Origin: Flaccisagitta enflata
Lineage: Eukaryota > Chaetognatha > Sagittoidea > Aphragmophora
NCBI GenBank assembly: GCA_965153355.1
Contig: OZ231126.1
Span: forward strand, 36,146,001-36,210,000
Length of the DNA stretch: 64,000 nucleotides
Direction: 5' to 3'
Part shown: one piece after another, positions 50,080 through 63,000 of the stretch
How positions within the stretch are numbered: position 1 is the stretch's first letter
Layout: the number at the start of each line of letters is the position of its first letter
Translations under genes and position numbers: made by a program
Notes under the pieces: model-generated
What the model was told of the DNA's origin: nothing
The model's database searches: none
The model's input: the letters and a program-made list of their open reading frames with translations, nothing else

Positions 50080-50385
50080 ACTCAACATTTCACTACCATT
50101 CAACACTTACTTCACTTACTTCCATGTAATCAATTGTTCTGCCATTAATGGTTTCACAATCAACTAAGGTGTTCAATTATTCAATTTTACTTCACTTATT
50201 ACCAATCTTGAATTGCTTGCCAAAATTTCTCCACAACTCAACACTCTTTCACCAACTATCTTCAACACTTACTTCACTTACCTATCAACTTCCAATTGTT
50301 TTATGTGACTCCTCTACAACTTCAACACTTTTCACTACCATTTTAACTCTTCATTTATCTACTCTACCACTCCAACTTTTTAGCC
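50080..50385. other. indel-scrambled satellite segment
   Basis: Recognisable as copy A 34357-34610 but with many single-base insertions and deletions, while the sequence on both sides is clean. This pattern fits unpolished long-read sequence. Confidence 0.7.
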
Positions 50386-51596
50386 ACAATCTCCTCCACA
50401 ACTCAACACTTTCACCACCATCTCAACACTTACTTCCACCTACTCCATCAACTCAACTGTTTTGCTAAAATCTCCTCCACAACTCAACACTTTCACCACC
50501 ATCTCAACCTTCACTTCCATCTACTCCACCAATTCTACTTTTTAGCCACAATCTCCTCCACAACTCAACATTTTCACCACCATCTCAACACTTACTTCCA
50601 CCTTCTCCATCAACTCAACTGTTTTGCCAATATCTCCTCCACAACTTAACACTTTCATCACCAACGTGAACACTCACTGCACCCACTCCACCACCCGTTT
50701 AGCTAAAATTCCTCCACAACTCAACACTTCACCACCATCTCAACACTTACTTCCACCTACTCCATCAACTCAACTGTTTTGCCAAAATCTACGTATCCCA
50801 GTATCGCAACTGTTTTGCCACAATCTTCTCCACAACTTAACATTTTCACAAACACCAATTCAGCTGTTTTGCCAAAATCCTCCACAACTCAACATTTTCA
50901 CCACCATTGCAACACTTACTTCCGCCTACTCCACCAACTCAATAGTTTCGCCACAATCTCCTCAACATTTCAGTACTTACACCACCATCTCAACACTTAC
51001 CTCCACCTACTCAACTCAACAAACTCAACTGTTTTGCCACAATCTCCTCCATAACTCAACGCTAACACCACCATCTCAACTGTTTTGCCAAACTCTCCTC
51101 CGCAACTCAACGCTTTCACCACTATCTCAACGTTTACTTCTACGTATCCCAGTATCGCAACTGTTTTGCCACAATCTTCTCCACAACTTAACATTTTCAC
51201 AAACACCACTTCAGCTGTTTTGCCAAAATCCTCCACAACTCAACATTTTCACCACCATTGCAACACTTACTTCCGCCTACTCCACCAACTCAATAGTTTC
51301 GCCACAATCTCCTCAACATTTCAGTACTTACACCACCATCTCAACACTTACCTCCACCTACTCAACGAACTCAACTGTTTTGCCACAATCTCCTCCATAA
51401 CTCAACGCTAACGCCATCATCTCAACTGTTTTGCCACACTCTCCTCTGCAACTCAACGCTTTCACCACCATATCAACGTTTACTTCTACGTATTTCAGTA
51501 TCGCAACTGTTTTGCCACAATCTTCTCCACAACTTAACATTTTCACAAACATCTCAAACTCACCACCATCTTAACACTTACTTCCATCTACTACAC

Positions 51597-51849
51597 AACA
51601 AGGCCGGATACACGGCTACCCTTATGTCGCGTGCGGTGGCAGGAGCAGTGCTGAGAAGGTCATGAAATATTTACAGGAGCAGTAGGCTCAAATAGCTCAA
51701 AACGCCGAAAAAGTAACCAGACGCCCACCGACTGACCAACCGGATTCGATCGACGATCTCTACCTCAGATCCGACTGACTGACTGACCGATCGCATCGGC
51801 GGACTCCAGACACAGCGGGTGTAGGGTCGTTGCAGCACGCGACTAAAAA
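51597..51849 (-). mobile_element. AGTCGCG-family element inside the satellite (copy B, scrambled)
   Basis: Ends CAAGGCCGGATACACGGCTA and GCACGCGACTAAAAA are kept. The (GACC)n core is scrambled compared with the clean copy at 63161-63407. Confidence 0.7.
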
Positions 51850-53090
51850 CTGTTTCAACAAAATCTTTTCCCACTTCCACTAGCTCGACATTTTCACTAC
51901 TATCTCAATTGTTTCGCAAGAATCTCTTTCCATTGCTCCACTTATTCAACACTCTCACCATCATCTCGACACTTACTTCCAACTGTATTACCAACTCACC
52001 TGTTGCTCCAAAATCTTTCAGCACTGCTCAACAAATTCAACACATTCATCATCATCTAAGCACTAACATCAACGTATACTACCAGCTTCTCACTCAGAAC
52101 AACATGTAACATCTCAACACTAATTTCTATCTTCTGTACCAATCTGTTTCCACATGTCCTTTATTAAACACTTTCCACATCGTCACAACACTTATATCCA
52201 CCTATCCCACCATCTCCAACACTTGTACCAGCATGTCAACACTTGTTCCACCATCTCAACACTTACCTCACCAACTCAATTGTTTCACCACATAATTTTT
52301 CCATTCCGTTACTAATTCAAGAATTTCACCATCTCAAAACTTATCTCCATCTACTCTATCAACTGTTCAACCATACCACTACGCAATTGTTTTGCCACAA
52401 TTTTTTTCCACTTAAGCAGGGCCAAGGTAACGCTTTGCTATCTTTTGACTGCTATTTCACTTCCACCAAACACTCATATTACCACCTTTCAAACACTTTT
52501 ACCACCTCTTACACGAGCTTTTACCACCATCTCAGCAATTATCTTATCTACTTCGCTGACTTAACCCATCTACCATCAACTGATAAGCTGATTTCACCTT
52601 CTCTGCCAACTTTACATCTGTGCCAACATCTGTGGCATCTGTGCCATCTGTGCCAACATCTTTGTCACCTTTATCTCCTTCTCAGCACTAATTTCCATAT
52701 CATCCATCGATTGAAGATATCCAACACTATCTCAAGACTCTTTACAGCTCCCACACCAACTTATACCACCATCAAAGCGTTTACTCCAACTCTCTACACT
52801 GACTCAACACTTATACCATCACCTGATCATCTTTACTGACCTGCTCTCTATTTTCACCTTCTCTGGAATTTCACCACTATCTCAACATTTTTTGCCATCT
52901 CTTACACCAACACAACAATTCTGCCATCATCGCTGGACACTCATGTAAACCTACTTTACTCATACATTCTTCTCGGCCAACTTTTTCTCATCTATAATCA
53001 TCTCAAATCAACACTAATACGCATCTAATAAAACATTCTAATTCTCACATTCATCCCATTCAATACCAACTCACCACCAACTAATATGGC

Positions 53091-54224
53091 ATAACAAAAC
53101 GGGGCCGCATTATTAGTTATAGTTGCATGCAGGGCGGGTCTAATGCAGTTGTTGAGCAGAATAATGATGAAAGGGCTGCTCACATATTGGCCGTCAGGAC
53201 GCAAAAAAAATAAGAATGGAAATCTTACATATCAAATTTCTGTGCCAAAAAAGCATCTTTAGCTTGCAGAGGGTTAAGATATATAATCTACCATTATAAG
53301 CCGCAATGAAGTGGTTTGAAATAAAATTGCGACCAAGCAAATCAGTCATTATGTTTCTTCATTGGCGATACTGACTGATGAGTAGATGATACGAATGATC
53401 GACGAACTGGCCGGTTTAAAAAGGATAGGCTACAAACTTTTAATGGCGTACACAAAAAAGCTATGGGAGGAGAGTCTAATTAATACAATTGGTAGTTATT
53501 CAGTCATTGGACAAACCAGTGTTGATGCATGCTTGGATAAATATTTTCCACATGTAAAGGTATTTAAATTTTATGTTTTTTTTATTATTTTGCTGGAATG
53601 GGCCAAAATAACAATAATGTACAACACTGTAAAAACAGTCATTTTCTTTAAAAAACCAAATTTGTAGATTCTCTTATATATCCATGAGTGCAAAAGCAAT
53701 ATTTCAAAAACTTGATAACCATGCAGGTGGTGATTGACACTAAACGGTTGGAAAATCATTTGCTGTTTAAAATTCTTCTTTGCTGTTATTGAGATCAGTT
53801 TAGCTTGCTGATGTTTCACTTTAAGTATTTAAATCAACTGAAAATATCTTAGCATTTTATACACCAAAACTGTTTTATCCACTGACTGTAATAGCCTCAG
53901 CATTGCAAAAAAAAATTGAGAAGCTTTTTTCAGCGGACCTCCATTGTTTCCTACTCAGAATGACGCTCCCTTTTTTCCGTCATTGCTGCTGCAGAGTTGA
54001 GTAGCGTTTTATAATTGTTTCACTGAAGAATTAGTCTGTTTTGTTTTTCAGATGATCAATGCGTCATTTTTTCCTCTTTTCATTTTTGTTCAACACCCAC
54101 CATTTTCATTCGACCTGACATAAAGAATGTTGATTTCGATTTTCACAACGAATAAAAATTCATCGCTGGTTGAAACATAAAGGGCAGAAAAAGAAAGAGA
54201 AAAAGTGAGAGAAAAAGAGAGAGA

Positions 54225-54228
<4 letters not shown>
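53091..54228. other. unique AT-rich region with a weak exon candidate
   Basis: Sequence not shared with copies A or C. It contains the frame at 53386-53667 (listed separately) and a possible splice acceptor (TTTTGTTTTTCAG) ending at about 54050. Confidence 0.35.
53386..53667 (+). CDS. uncertain open frame or exon
   Basis: A 93-codon frame. The first ~64 residues (MIRMIDELAGLKRIGYK…SVDACLDKYFPHVK) have balanced composition; the rest is hydrophobic and AT-driven. A GTATTT directly after …CATGTAAAG could be a donor, so the real unit may be an exon ending near 53558. I do not recognise a family, and no upstream exon is evident. Confidence 0.2.
   Translation: MIRMIDELAGLKRIGYKLLMAYTKKLWEESLINTIGSYSVIGQTSVDACLDKYFPHVKVFKFYVFFIILLEWAKITIMYNTVKTVIFFKKPNL

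Positions 54229-54288
<60 letters not shown>
54229..54288. repeat. (GA)n microsatellite
   Basis: Preceded by GAGAGAAAAAGAGAG variants from about 54205. Confidence 0.95.
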
Positions 54289-54293
<5 letters not shown>

Positions 54294-54460
54294 GCCTAAC
54301 ACAGAGAGACAGAATGAACGAAAGACGGAAAGACAAACAGCAACAGGGAGAATGAAAGGGACAGAAAAGTAAATGCAAGATGAGAAAAGAACATCTTCAT
54401 CTCAATGGGAATAGAGGTACAACATGTGTCATATCGATGAAGTGATGAAGCATTTGTGTG

Positions 54461-54468
<8 letters not shown>

Positions 54469-54496
<28 letters not shown>

Positions 54497-54515
54497 ACAC
54501 ACGTACGTGCAGTAC

Positions 54516-54549
<34 letters not shown>

Positions 54550-54560
54550 TATTACACATA

Positions 54561-54592
<32 letters not shown>

Positions 54593-54645
54593 TTAATAAT
54601 ATTGGCTGGTCACACACACACACACACACACACATACAACACACA
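54469..54645. repeat. interrupted (CA)n arrays
   Basis: Four CA tracts (about 54469-54493, 54519-54546, 54557-54592, 54611-54645) separated by short unique spacers. Confidence 0.92.
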
Positions 54646-54943
54646 CATTATTCTGCGACCAGTAATTGTCTAGTCATTCTAAGTGATCGTATGGTCAGCA
54701 GGTACTGATGCCTCTTTCTTGAGCTGACCACAATATGCTTTTGACAAATAAGATAGCCTGCATGTCAATTACTCATAAGACGCAATGGCTTATGAATTTC
54801 CAGATACTGAGTTGTTGCCTTAATATTTATTCATATATTTTTGAGGGCTGATTTAGATTGTTGGGAGAGTAACACAACATATAAGTGCCTGGACAGGTAA
54901 TTAACACAATAAATCAAAGTCTTGGAACTCATATTATATGCTT

Positions 54944-55183
54944 AAGAGAGCAAATTTGAGACCATATTTGAGGTCAGAGCCGGAATATAAGCTCAAGAGA
55001 ACTGATTTTAGACCTAAGAAGGCTGATTTTGGGCCTGAGAGGGCTGATTCAGGGTTTGCCAAATGGGGGAGGGGACAAACAAACATAGAGGGAGGTTACA
55101 AACAGACATATTGACAGATATCTAAAAATTCACCCCTGTGTCTTACAGGACATGAGTCCTTTGGGGCCGCTGCCCAAAAACCA
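54944..55183 (+). mobile_element. GGGCAGCGGCCCC-family element, right half
   Basis: GAGGGCTGATTttgGGCCTGA units, a GACAAACAAAC core, then AATTCACCCCTGTGTCTTACAGG and GGGGCCGCTGCCCAAAAA. No mirrored left head. Confidence 0.6.
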
Positions 55184-55239
55184 TGTCATTACTCACCAGC
55201 GAGCACGCAAAAGAATCCTGAGTTGTGTTTTTATTCCAT

Positions 55240-55337
55240 CACAAATGCGACTATCTTGAAAGATTTGTTTCTGTATCATTCATCGTGTCACAAATGCGAC
55301 TATCTTGAAAGATTTGTTTCTGTATCATTCATCGTGT
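55240..55337. repeat. 49-bp direct tandem duplication
   Basis: Two exact copies (55240-55288, 55289-55337) beginning CACAAATGCGACTATCTTGA and ending TTCATCGTGT. A fragment of the end recurs at about 55387 across the stop codon of the neighbouring frame. Confidence 0.9.
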
Positions 55338-55338
55338 T

Positions 55339-55347
55339 TCAGGGCGG

Positions 55348-55385
<38 letters not shown>

Positions 55386-55386
55386 A
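55339..55386. repeat. (TTG)n microsatellite
   Basis: Lies just past the 3' end of the minus-strand frame. Confidence 0.9.
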
Positions 55387-55548
55387 TTCATCGTGTAAAT
55401 CGTCGTCATCACAGTCATAATAATAGTCATCGACCCAAATTTCAGGAGATTCCACATAGGCGTCATAGAAGCAAGTACGAATGCCGCCCAACTCGAGGAT
55501 CGCCATATTCCGCCACATGTCACATTCGTCGCACATCTTGGCGGCAGT
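55384..55548 (-). CDS. candidate terminal exon of an unrecognised gene
   Basis: On the minus strand a strong acceptor (TTTACCTTTCAG, ending 55549) opens a 54-codon frame in phase 0: TAAKMCDECDMWRNMA… with a CxxC pair, aromatic residues, and a strongly acidic end (DDYYYDCDDDDLHDE) before TAA. Codon composition is balanced, unlike the surrounding repeats. The frame continues upstream of the acceptor to 55662, but that part lacks similar character. No upstream exon is obvious before the GAT/CT repeats at 55684, so the gene may be a fragment. The family is not recognised. Confidence 0.4.
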
Positions 55549-55683
55549 CTGAAAGGTAAACAGGAACCGACGGTAGGCTAAAATTGTCATGTGCGATTGA
55601 GCAAAGGTACGACGTGCGAAGCGAGGAGCCTCACAACACCGAGAAAGCGCCACCTTTGTCAAAACTGCGGCTTTGGGCCCGTC

Positions 55684-55721
<38 letters not shown>

Positions 55722-55725
55722 CTCT

Positions 55726-55780
<55 letters not shown>
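55684..55780. repeat. (GAT)n then (CT)n
   Basis: GAT at 55684-55721, CT at 55730-55780. Confidence 0.95.
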
Positions 55781-55785
<5 letters not shown>

Positions 55786-56005
55786 GCTGGCATATTGTGT
55801 AAGCGGTTCTCCATTTGTAAGATTCGATCATTTTGTTCTCTACGGCTACGCATCTAGGCCTCTCTGAAACAGTTGGTTGGTCGATCCGTTTGCTCTCTGC
55901 ATGTTTAAAAAGTGTGTGTTAAAAGCTTGCTTCATGCTTGTGAATAGGTACTAATCCTTTTTTCACGTGTTTGTTAGTTGTTTGGTTAGACAGTTGATTA
56001 CAACT

Positions 56006-56190
56006 TTTTGGTCGCGTGCACGCGACTCAACAACCCGCTCTCTCCGTCTATTAGTCCGTCCGTCCATCTGTTCGTCCGTCCGTCCGTCCGTCCGTCCATC
56101 CATCCGTCCGTCCGTCACGCTTAGCTTTTTTTCGCCGCCCCTGCACACCCGCACGCGACTAAGGTAGCCGAGTTACCGGCCTTGTTTTTT
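56006..56190 (+). mobile_element. AGTCGCG-family element in unique DNA of contig 2
   Basis: T5-GGTCGCGTGCACGCGACT, a (CCGT)n core, GCACGCGACTAAGGTAGCCG and CCGGCCTTGTTTTTT. The 5' bases GTCGCGTGC pair exactly with GCACGCGAC. Confidence 0.85.
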
Positions 56191-56436
56191 TCATATTTCT
56201 CATTCAAAAGATAATTGTTCTTGTTTGCGTTGCTATAAATGGTTCTGAATCTGTTCTAAGAAATAGTCGAACTTTATAAATGACCGATAAGATTTCGCTT
56301 GTTGGTTAAACAAGAAAAAGATAGTCCAACTGAAAGATGAATTACCCAAGTGCCATCCAGCCGGCCGCCGGCCAACAAAGAAAGAAAGAAAGAAAGAAAG
56401 AGAGAAAGAAGGAAAGATATAAAAAAGGAGGAAAGA

Positions 56437-56983
56437 ACAATGAATGAATGAATGAATGAATGAATGAATGAATGAATGAATGAATGAATGAATGAATGAA
56501 TGAACAAACGAATGAATAAATGAATGAAGGGTTGTGTGAATAAATGGATGAGGGACTGAACAGAATGACAAAAATGAACTAAATGGCAATAAACGGCAAT
56601 TAATGATCGGTTGACCGAATGAACAGAATGATTGAATAAATGAATGAATGAATGAATGCATGAATGAATGAAGGAATGAAGGAATAAATGAATGAATGAA
56701 TGAATGATTAACGGTTGAATCAATGAATGGTTGAGAGAATGAATGTATGAATGAATGAATGAATGAATGAATGAATGAATGAATGAATGAATGAATGAAT
56801 GAATGAATGAATGAATGAATGAATGAACAAGTAAATGGCAATCAACGTATAGTAATAAAGAATGAGGAGTATTTTTATAATGAATGAATGAATGAATGAA
56901 TGACGAATGAATGAATGAATGAATAATGAATGAATGATTTAATGAAGGAATAGGCTGAATGAATGAATGAATGAAAGAATGAG
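56437..56983. repeat. (GAAT)n tetranucleotide arrays
   Basis: Pure blocks at 56437-56512 and 56745-56825, with degenerate GAAT/GAAG between and after. The SFIHSFIH frames are artefacts. Confidence 0.95.
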
Positions 56984-57011
56984 CACATGCACCGGAACGG
57001 GGCATGCACTG

Positions 57012-57021
57012 NNNNNNNNNN
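57012..57021. other. assembly gap of 10 N
   Basis: A fixed-length gap. The right side begins at the position equivalent to 45496 in copy B. Confidence 0.99.
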
Positions 57022-57330
57022 AAGTCAGTGAATTTAGAACGCGAATTTTTTCCTTCAAGTTTGACCAGTATTTGGCTTTTTTGATGCCTTGTCTTGGAAG
57101 TTGAATAGTTTTATAAAATCACCGTGATCAAAGCCAAACAAAAAAGTTCGAGTTCTAGACCCACTGGAAAATGTCTTTAAAAAAACCCACATCCAACAAA
57201 CAGTCTCATCTTCCCACGAGTTACGTACATCTGAGCTTACAGTCAAAGATTTTTTTTCTTTCCGTCATCCATCAATGAAATCCTTGTTATTGCGCTGGCT
57301 CGCCGCCTCCGCGCCTCTTTCCTCTCACCT

Positions 57331-58406
57331 CTAATAATCTCGATCTCTTCCTCTTCCTCTTCCGCCGCCTCCTCTGCCGCCTCCTCTTTCCGATCTTTCC
57401 TCGCCATAATCGAGCACGACGTCTCGACCTCCGATGGCGGTGCCACTCATGGAGTTGAAGGCGTTCATGGCGTCGTCGGGCGTCTCAAACTCCACGTAGC
57501 CGAAACCTTTGATTCTGCCATCGAATCTGAGCGGAAGTCGGGCCTGTTTGGCGCCGAACGCGGATCTCAGCGAATCCTCGTCGATGGAAAAAGGCAAATT
57601 GCCCACGAAAAGGGTTCTGGTGACCCCTTCCAAATCCTTTCGCGTCACGTAGCTGTTGCCACCACCTCGGCCTCGACCACCTCCGCGACCACCACGGCTG
57701 CCGGAGCGGGACCGATCGGCGCTACCAAAGCCACCACCACCGCCGCCTCCTCTTCCTCTTCCTCCTCCTCCTCCCGCTCCATCTCTCTCCTCGTTGTAAT
57801 CGAGAATGAGATCGCGGCCTTTGACGCTGGTGCCATTCATGTTATTGAATGCATCAGATGCCTCATCGGGAGTGTTGAATTCCATGTAACCTGTACATGA
57901 ATTTTAAAAATATGATTTAACGAAGTCAAAAGAAATAATGAAATGGAATGTTACCATCATAAACCCCTGTCACATACCAGTGACAATCTATCATCAGCAA
58001 TGTCTCTGCGCATTCTCTCTCCTACAAGAAAACATCAGAGTAGGTCAGCATATGGGCCCTCTGGATCGTTCAGCTGACCGACCGGCCAACCGACTGACAG
58101 AACCTCTGTCAGACATGCCTGGATGATGCACATCGCACTTTCAAGTAAGGGTTTGGTAAGTTAACACCAATATTCACTCAGTAAGATTTCTTCGCACTCA
58201 CCGAAGCCCTTGAGTCTACCATCTTCCCAGACCGGGAGTCGGGCGGATTGGCAGCCGAAAGCGGAAATCAGTTCTTCCTCTTCGATGGTCCACGGCAAGT
58301 TCTTGACAAAGAGAGTTCTGGTGATCCCTTCCAAATCCAATCTGGGTTCGCGATCGTAACCACCGCGACCACGCCCACGTCCACGTCCGCGTCCACGATC
58401 ACCCAT
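57331..58406 (-). CDS. two-RRM, RGG-rich RNA-binding protein (copy C)
   Basis: Exons 58202-58406 and 57331-57890. The 254-residue product is identical to copy B as far as I can read. The only coding-strand difference noticed is in the linker (CGGTCC instead of CGTTCC for an Arg codon), which is synonymous. Intron and upstream splice signals are the same as in copy B. Confidence 0.9.
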
Positions 58407-58675
58407 TTTTGTGGTTGGTTTGTATGAGCTGAAGACGCTTCGTGCGAATGTCGATCTCTGCAAAGGCAAAGAGGCTGTTTAGAATTGGGCCGGATTCATG
58501 ACAGGCAGAGACGCTTCAAAGGTGATTTGGGGCATTTAAGGCGATTTAACTAATGTCCAATATGTACGTTTTACAGATGTAGGAACCCACCAATCGATGA
58601 GCAAACTGACCAAGAGTAAGAGTGGGAAATGAGTCGGTTGGTAGACTCAAGTATCCTGTGGCACTAACCTTTTGA

Positions 58676-59573
58676 TCAGGAAGATCCTTTTAGGTTGAAA
58701 TGTTCTGAACGCCGGGCTTCAATGTTTTGATCTCAATCTGAATTTTCTTTATAAGTTTTCTCGATAAGTTTTTCTTTTTTCTTTTTTTTTTTCTCAAATA
58801 AACTGCGAGTATCTGTAATTAGAATAATTCTCCGATATAGTAATTCGGTAAAATTACATGGAACATAGCATGGTCAAGTAATTGTGCAGGTGAAAACAAA
58901 ATTTGACATATATACGTTAGAAATTCACGCTAATTTTCTAGAAAAATAACGAAGATAAACTTAACTCAGTGCATAACATTGATATCAATGAAAAATTGCC
59001 GCTATCTCGGGACGCAAATTCTTGAATTTTGTTTCATTTTCTGCTAAAATTTCATCTATAATTATGATTTTATGAGATTTATATCATCAATCTCCTTCCT
59101 AACAATAATGCATTGCAATGATTTCATAACAACCGTATCAGCAAGTCGAATATTGTCAACATTTACACAATGACTTAATACTAATCAGTAACAACGCACA
59201 GGTACATTCAAAACACAATGAGACGATATCAAAGGTTTTCATCAAAAATGAATTCAACGGCAATAGGAAAAAATATAAGCTAGTATAAAAAAAACAGGTT
59301 CTAGCTATAACTATGAAAGTGAAAAGGGGCACTTGAATAATGAGTTTTCGCTAAAGACCTACAAGCTCAATATTGAGATATCAACGTTATCAAACCCTAT
59401 ATGGGGAAAATGTAAATGTACAGTCAAAAGGGCATGTCTGTTTTTCAAAGCATCTAGCCGGATGAAAATCGGCGACTTGTTCCAAAAATCAAAAATGTAA
59501 AATCAAAAATATTGTGCATGAAAGTTCAATACGTGAATTTTAAATCAGACTCGCTTGAAAGAGACACACAATA
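58676..59573. other. conserved upstream region (copy C)
   Basis: Counterpart of 47150-48047. Confidence 0.4.
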
Positions 59574-59779
59574 AACAAGGCCGGATACACGGCTACCCTA
59601 GTCGCGTGCGGGTGGGCAGGGGCTGTATTTGAGTCACTTGATCATTAGAAGCACTTGGGCAGGAGCAGTGAGGCCAAAGACCTAAAAAACCCCAAAAAAG
59701 TCAAGTGTGACAGACAGACCGAGGGACGGACCGAGGGACGGACCGACAAAGCAGAGTGTGGAGTCGCGTAGCACGCGAC
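59574..59779 (-). mobile_element. AGTCGCG-family element (copy C)
   Basis: Same insertion as 48048-48244, with a small extra segment (ATTAGAAGCACT) near 59644. Confidence 0.85.
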
Positions 59780-60019
59780 ATTTGGAAGAAAGGCTGTAAA
59801 GCCATTGCCCCACGCTGGTAAAGATGAACAAAATTGAAAACGTTCCTACTAACTTGGTTAGGAAAATGAAGCATGATGTAAATCAAATTCAACGATGCAA
59901 ACATACTGACCAGTGACCACCAATGAGTTACAGAGTTCTGTGCACACAACAAAATTGTAAAAGTAATTTGTTGTAAAAGGTCTTGGAAGTGCGGCCTACT
60001 ACTCAATGGTCATTTTAAA

Positions 60020-63000
60020 ATAATTCATAAACTTGTTGGTTCTTTACGTCCTAATCCACTGACACTAACCACTTCTCTTTACCACTCAACTTTTCCATCA
60101 AAAGAACATTTTTTCTGCCTACTCAACACTCATTCCCACCTGTTCTACCAACTCTATCATTTTACCACTTTCTCATCTCTCATTTCCACTTTATCCACTA
60201 ACACCTTTAACTCCATCTTGATTGTTACCATCTTGATTGTTACTTCCACCTACCCACACTAGCACCTCTTTACGACTACTCGTTAACTCAACAATTTTAC
60301 CATTATCTCAACTCTTGTTCTTCAATCTTCATACTCCACCAACTCTGTAACCCACACATACTGACCTATTCCACCATCTCAGCATTTACACCAGCACCTC
60401 AAGTCCTCAACACTTATCAACACTAAGTCTATCCTCCCACCAACTCATTGTACGTCTACAACCATCTTTTTACTTTTCAGTCTCCTACATGGTATCAACA
60501 CCTACAGCACAATCACCACACCTGTTGGCACCTTTCCTATAAACTCAGTTTTTTTACCACAATCCTTATGCTCTTAGCCTTTTATTCCACTAGCAAAACC
60601 TTCTTATCATCGTCTCAACACATATTTCCACCAACTTAACTGTTTGACTACAATCGTATTCCAGCACTCCGCCGACATACCAAATTCATCACCATCTTAC
60701 CACTTGTTTCCATCTACTCCACTAACTTAACTCTTGTACCACCATCCAAACACTTTTTTCCACTTACTACATCAAATCAACTCATTTGTCACTGCTCATC
60801 TACTTCAACATCTACACCAACTTCTCAGGATTTATGTTCTCCTTCTCCAAAAACTAAACACTCACACTACCATTTAACACTTTTTGCAACCTACTTCATC
60901 AACTGTTTCACCAAACTGTTTTTCCAGGCTCCTCACTATCATCTCGACACTTATCACTTGTACCACCAACCTGACACTTCAGTGCACCAACCTCACCAAC
61001 TACACTTTTTCGCCACAGGCTTATTCCACTTCTCCACAATTCAACACTTTTATTATCAACTCATAACTTCCTTTCACCTACTCCACTTACTGAACTGTTT
61101 GACCACAAACTTTTTCTGCTTTAACACAAAGTCAATAATTTCAACACCATATCACATACTTCTCTCTATTCCATCAACTCAACTGCCTCACCACAATCCT
61201 CTCTACACTTAAACACATTTACCACTATCCCAACACTTACTCATACTAAACCAACTCAACTGTTTTACCACAATCTTTTTCCATTAACCACTAATTCAGC
61301 ACTTTCACCACCATATTACTTACCTCAACCTACCCCAACTCAACTATTTTGCCATAATTCCTTCAAAAACTCAACACTCACTTCCATATCTTAACTGTTT
61401 TGCCACAATCTCTTCCACAACTCAACACTTACACCACCATCTCAACACTTCCTACCACCTACTCCACCGACTCAACGGTTTTGCCATCGCAACACTTTCT
61501 TCCAGCCACTTAACCAACTCAACTGTTTTGCAACAATCTCTTCCACAACTCAACACTTTCACCACCAATTCAACACTTGCTTCCACCGACTCCACCAATT
61601 CAGCTGTTTGACCAAAATCTCCTCCACAACTCTAACACTTCACCACCATCTCAACACTTACTTCCACCTACTCCGCGTAATCAACTGTCTCGCCAAAATC
61701 TCCTCCCAAACTCAACACTTTCACCACCATCTCAACCTTCACTTCCATCTACTCCACCAATTCTACTTTTTAGCCACAATCTCCTCCACAACTCAACACT
61801 TTCACCACCATCTCAACACTTACTTCCACCTACTCCATCAACTCAACTGTTTTGCCAAAATCTCCTCCACAACTCAACACTTTCACCACCATCTCAACCT
61901 TCACTTCCATCTACTCCACCAATTCAACTTTTTAGCCAAAATCTCCTCCACAACTCAACACTTCACCACCATCTCAACACTTACTTCCACCTACTCCACG
62001 TAATCAACTGTCTCGCCACAATGGCCTCCACAACTCAACTGTTGCACCACCATCTCAACCTTTACTTCCACTTACTCCACCAACTCAATAGTTTCGCCAC
62101 AATCTCCTCAACATTTCAGTACTTACACCACCATGCCTTTACCATGCTCAACCACCATCTCAACACTTCCTACCACCTACTCCACCGACTCAACGGTTTT
62201 GCCATCGCAACACTTTCTTCCAGCCACTTAACCAACTCAACTGTTTTGCAACAATCTCTTCCACAACTCAACACTTTCACCACCATCCACAACTCAACAC
62301 TTTCACCACCATCTCAACCTTCACTTCCATCTACTCCACCAATTCAACTGTTTAGCCACAATCTCCTCCACAACTCAACATTGTCACCACCATCGCAACA
62401 CTTTCTTCCACCCAACGGTCTCAACCTTTACTTCCACTTACTTCACCAACTCAACTGTTTTGCCACAATCTCCTCCACAACTCAACACTTTCACCACCAT
62501 CTCAACCTTCACTTCTAGCCACAATATCCTCCAAAACTCAATATTTACACCACCATCTCAACACTTACTTCCACCTACTCAACAAACTCAACTGTTTTGC
62601 CACAATCTCCTCCATAACTCAACGCTAACACCACCATCTCAACTGTTTTGCCAAACTCTCCTCCGCAACTCAACGCTTTCACCACTATCTCAACGTTTAC
62701 TTCTACGTATCCCAGTATCGCAACTGTTTTGCCACAATCTTCTCCACAACTTAACATTTTCACAAACACCAATTCAGCTGTTTTGCCAAAATCCTCCACA
62801 ACTCAACATTTTCACCACCATTGCAACACTTACTTCCGCCTACTCCACCAACTCAATAGTTTCGCCACAATCTCCTCAACATTTCAGTACTTACACCACC
62901 ATCTCAACACTTACCTCCACCTACTCAACGAACTCAACTGTTTTGCCACAATCTCCTCCATAACTCAACGCTAACGCCATCATCTCAACTGTTTTGCCAC

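Larger units (their letters stand above)
48490..53090. repeat. 81-bp satellite and degenerate flanks, copy B
   Basis: Same C/A/T-rich satellite as copy A. A regular array occurs around 49860-51590, with degenerate sequence before and after. It includes a duplicated segment of several units (about 50790-51060 versus 51140-51400) containing CGTATCCCAGTATCGCAACT. An AGTCGCG-family copy interrupts it at 51597. Confidence 0.9.
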
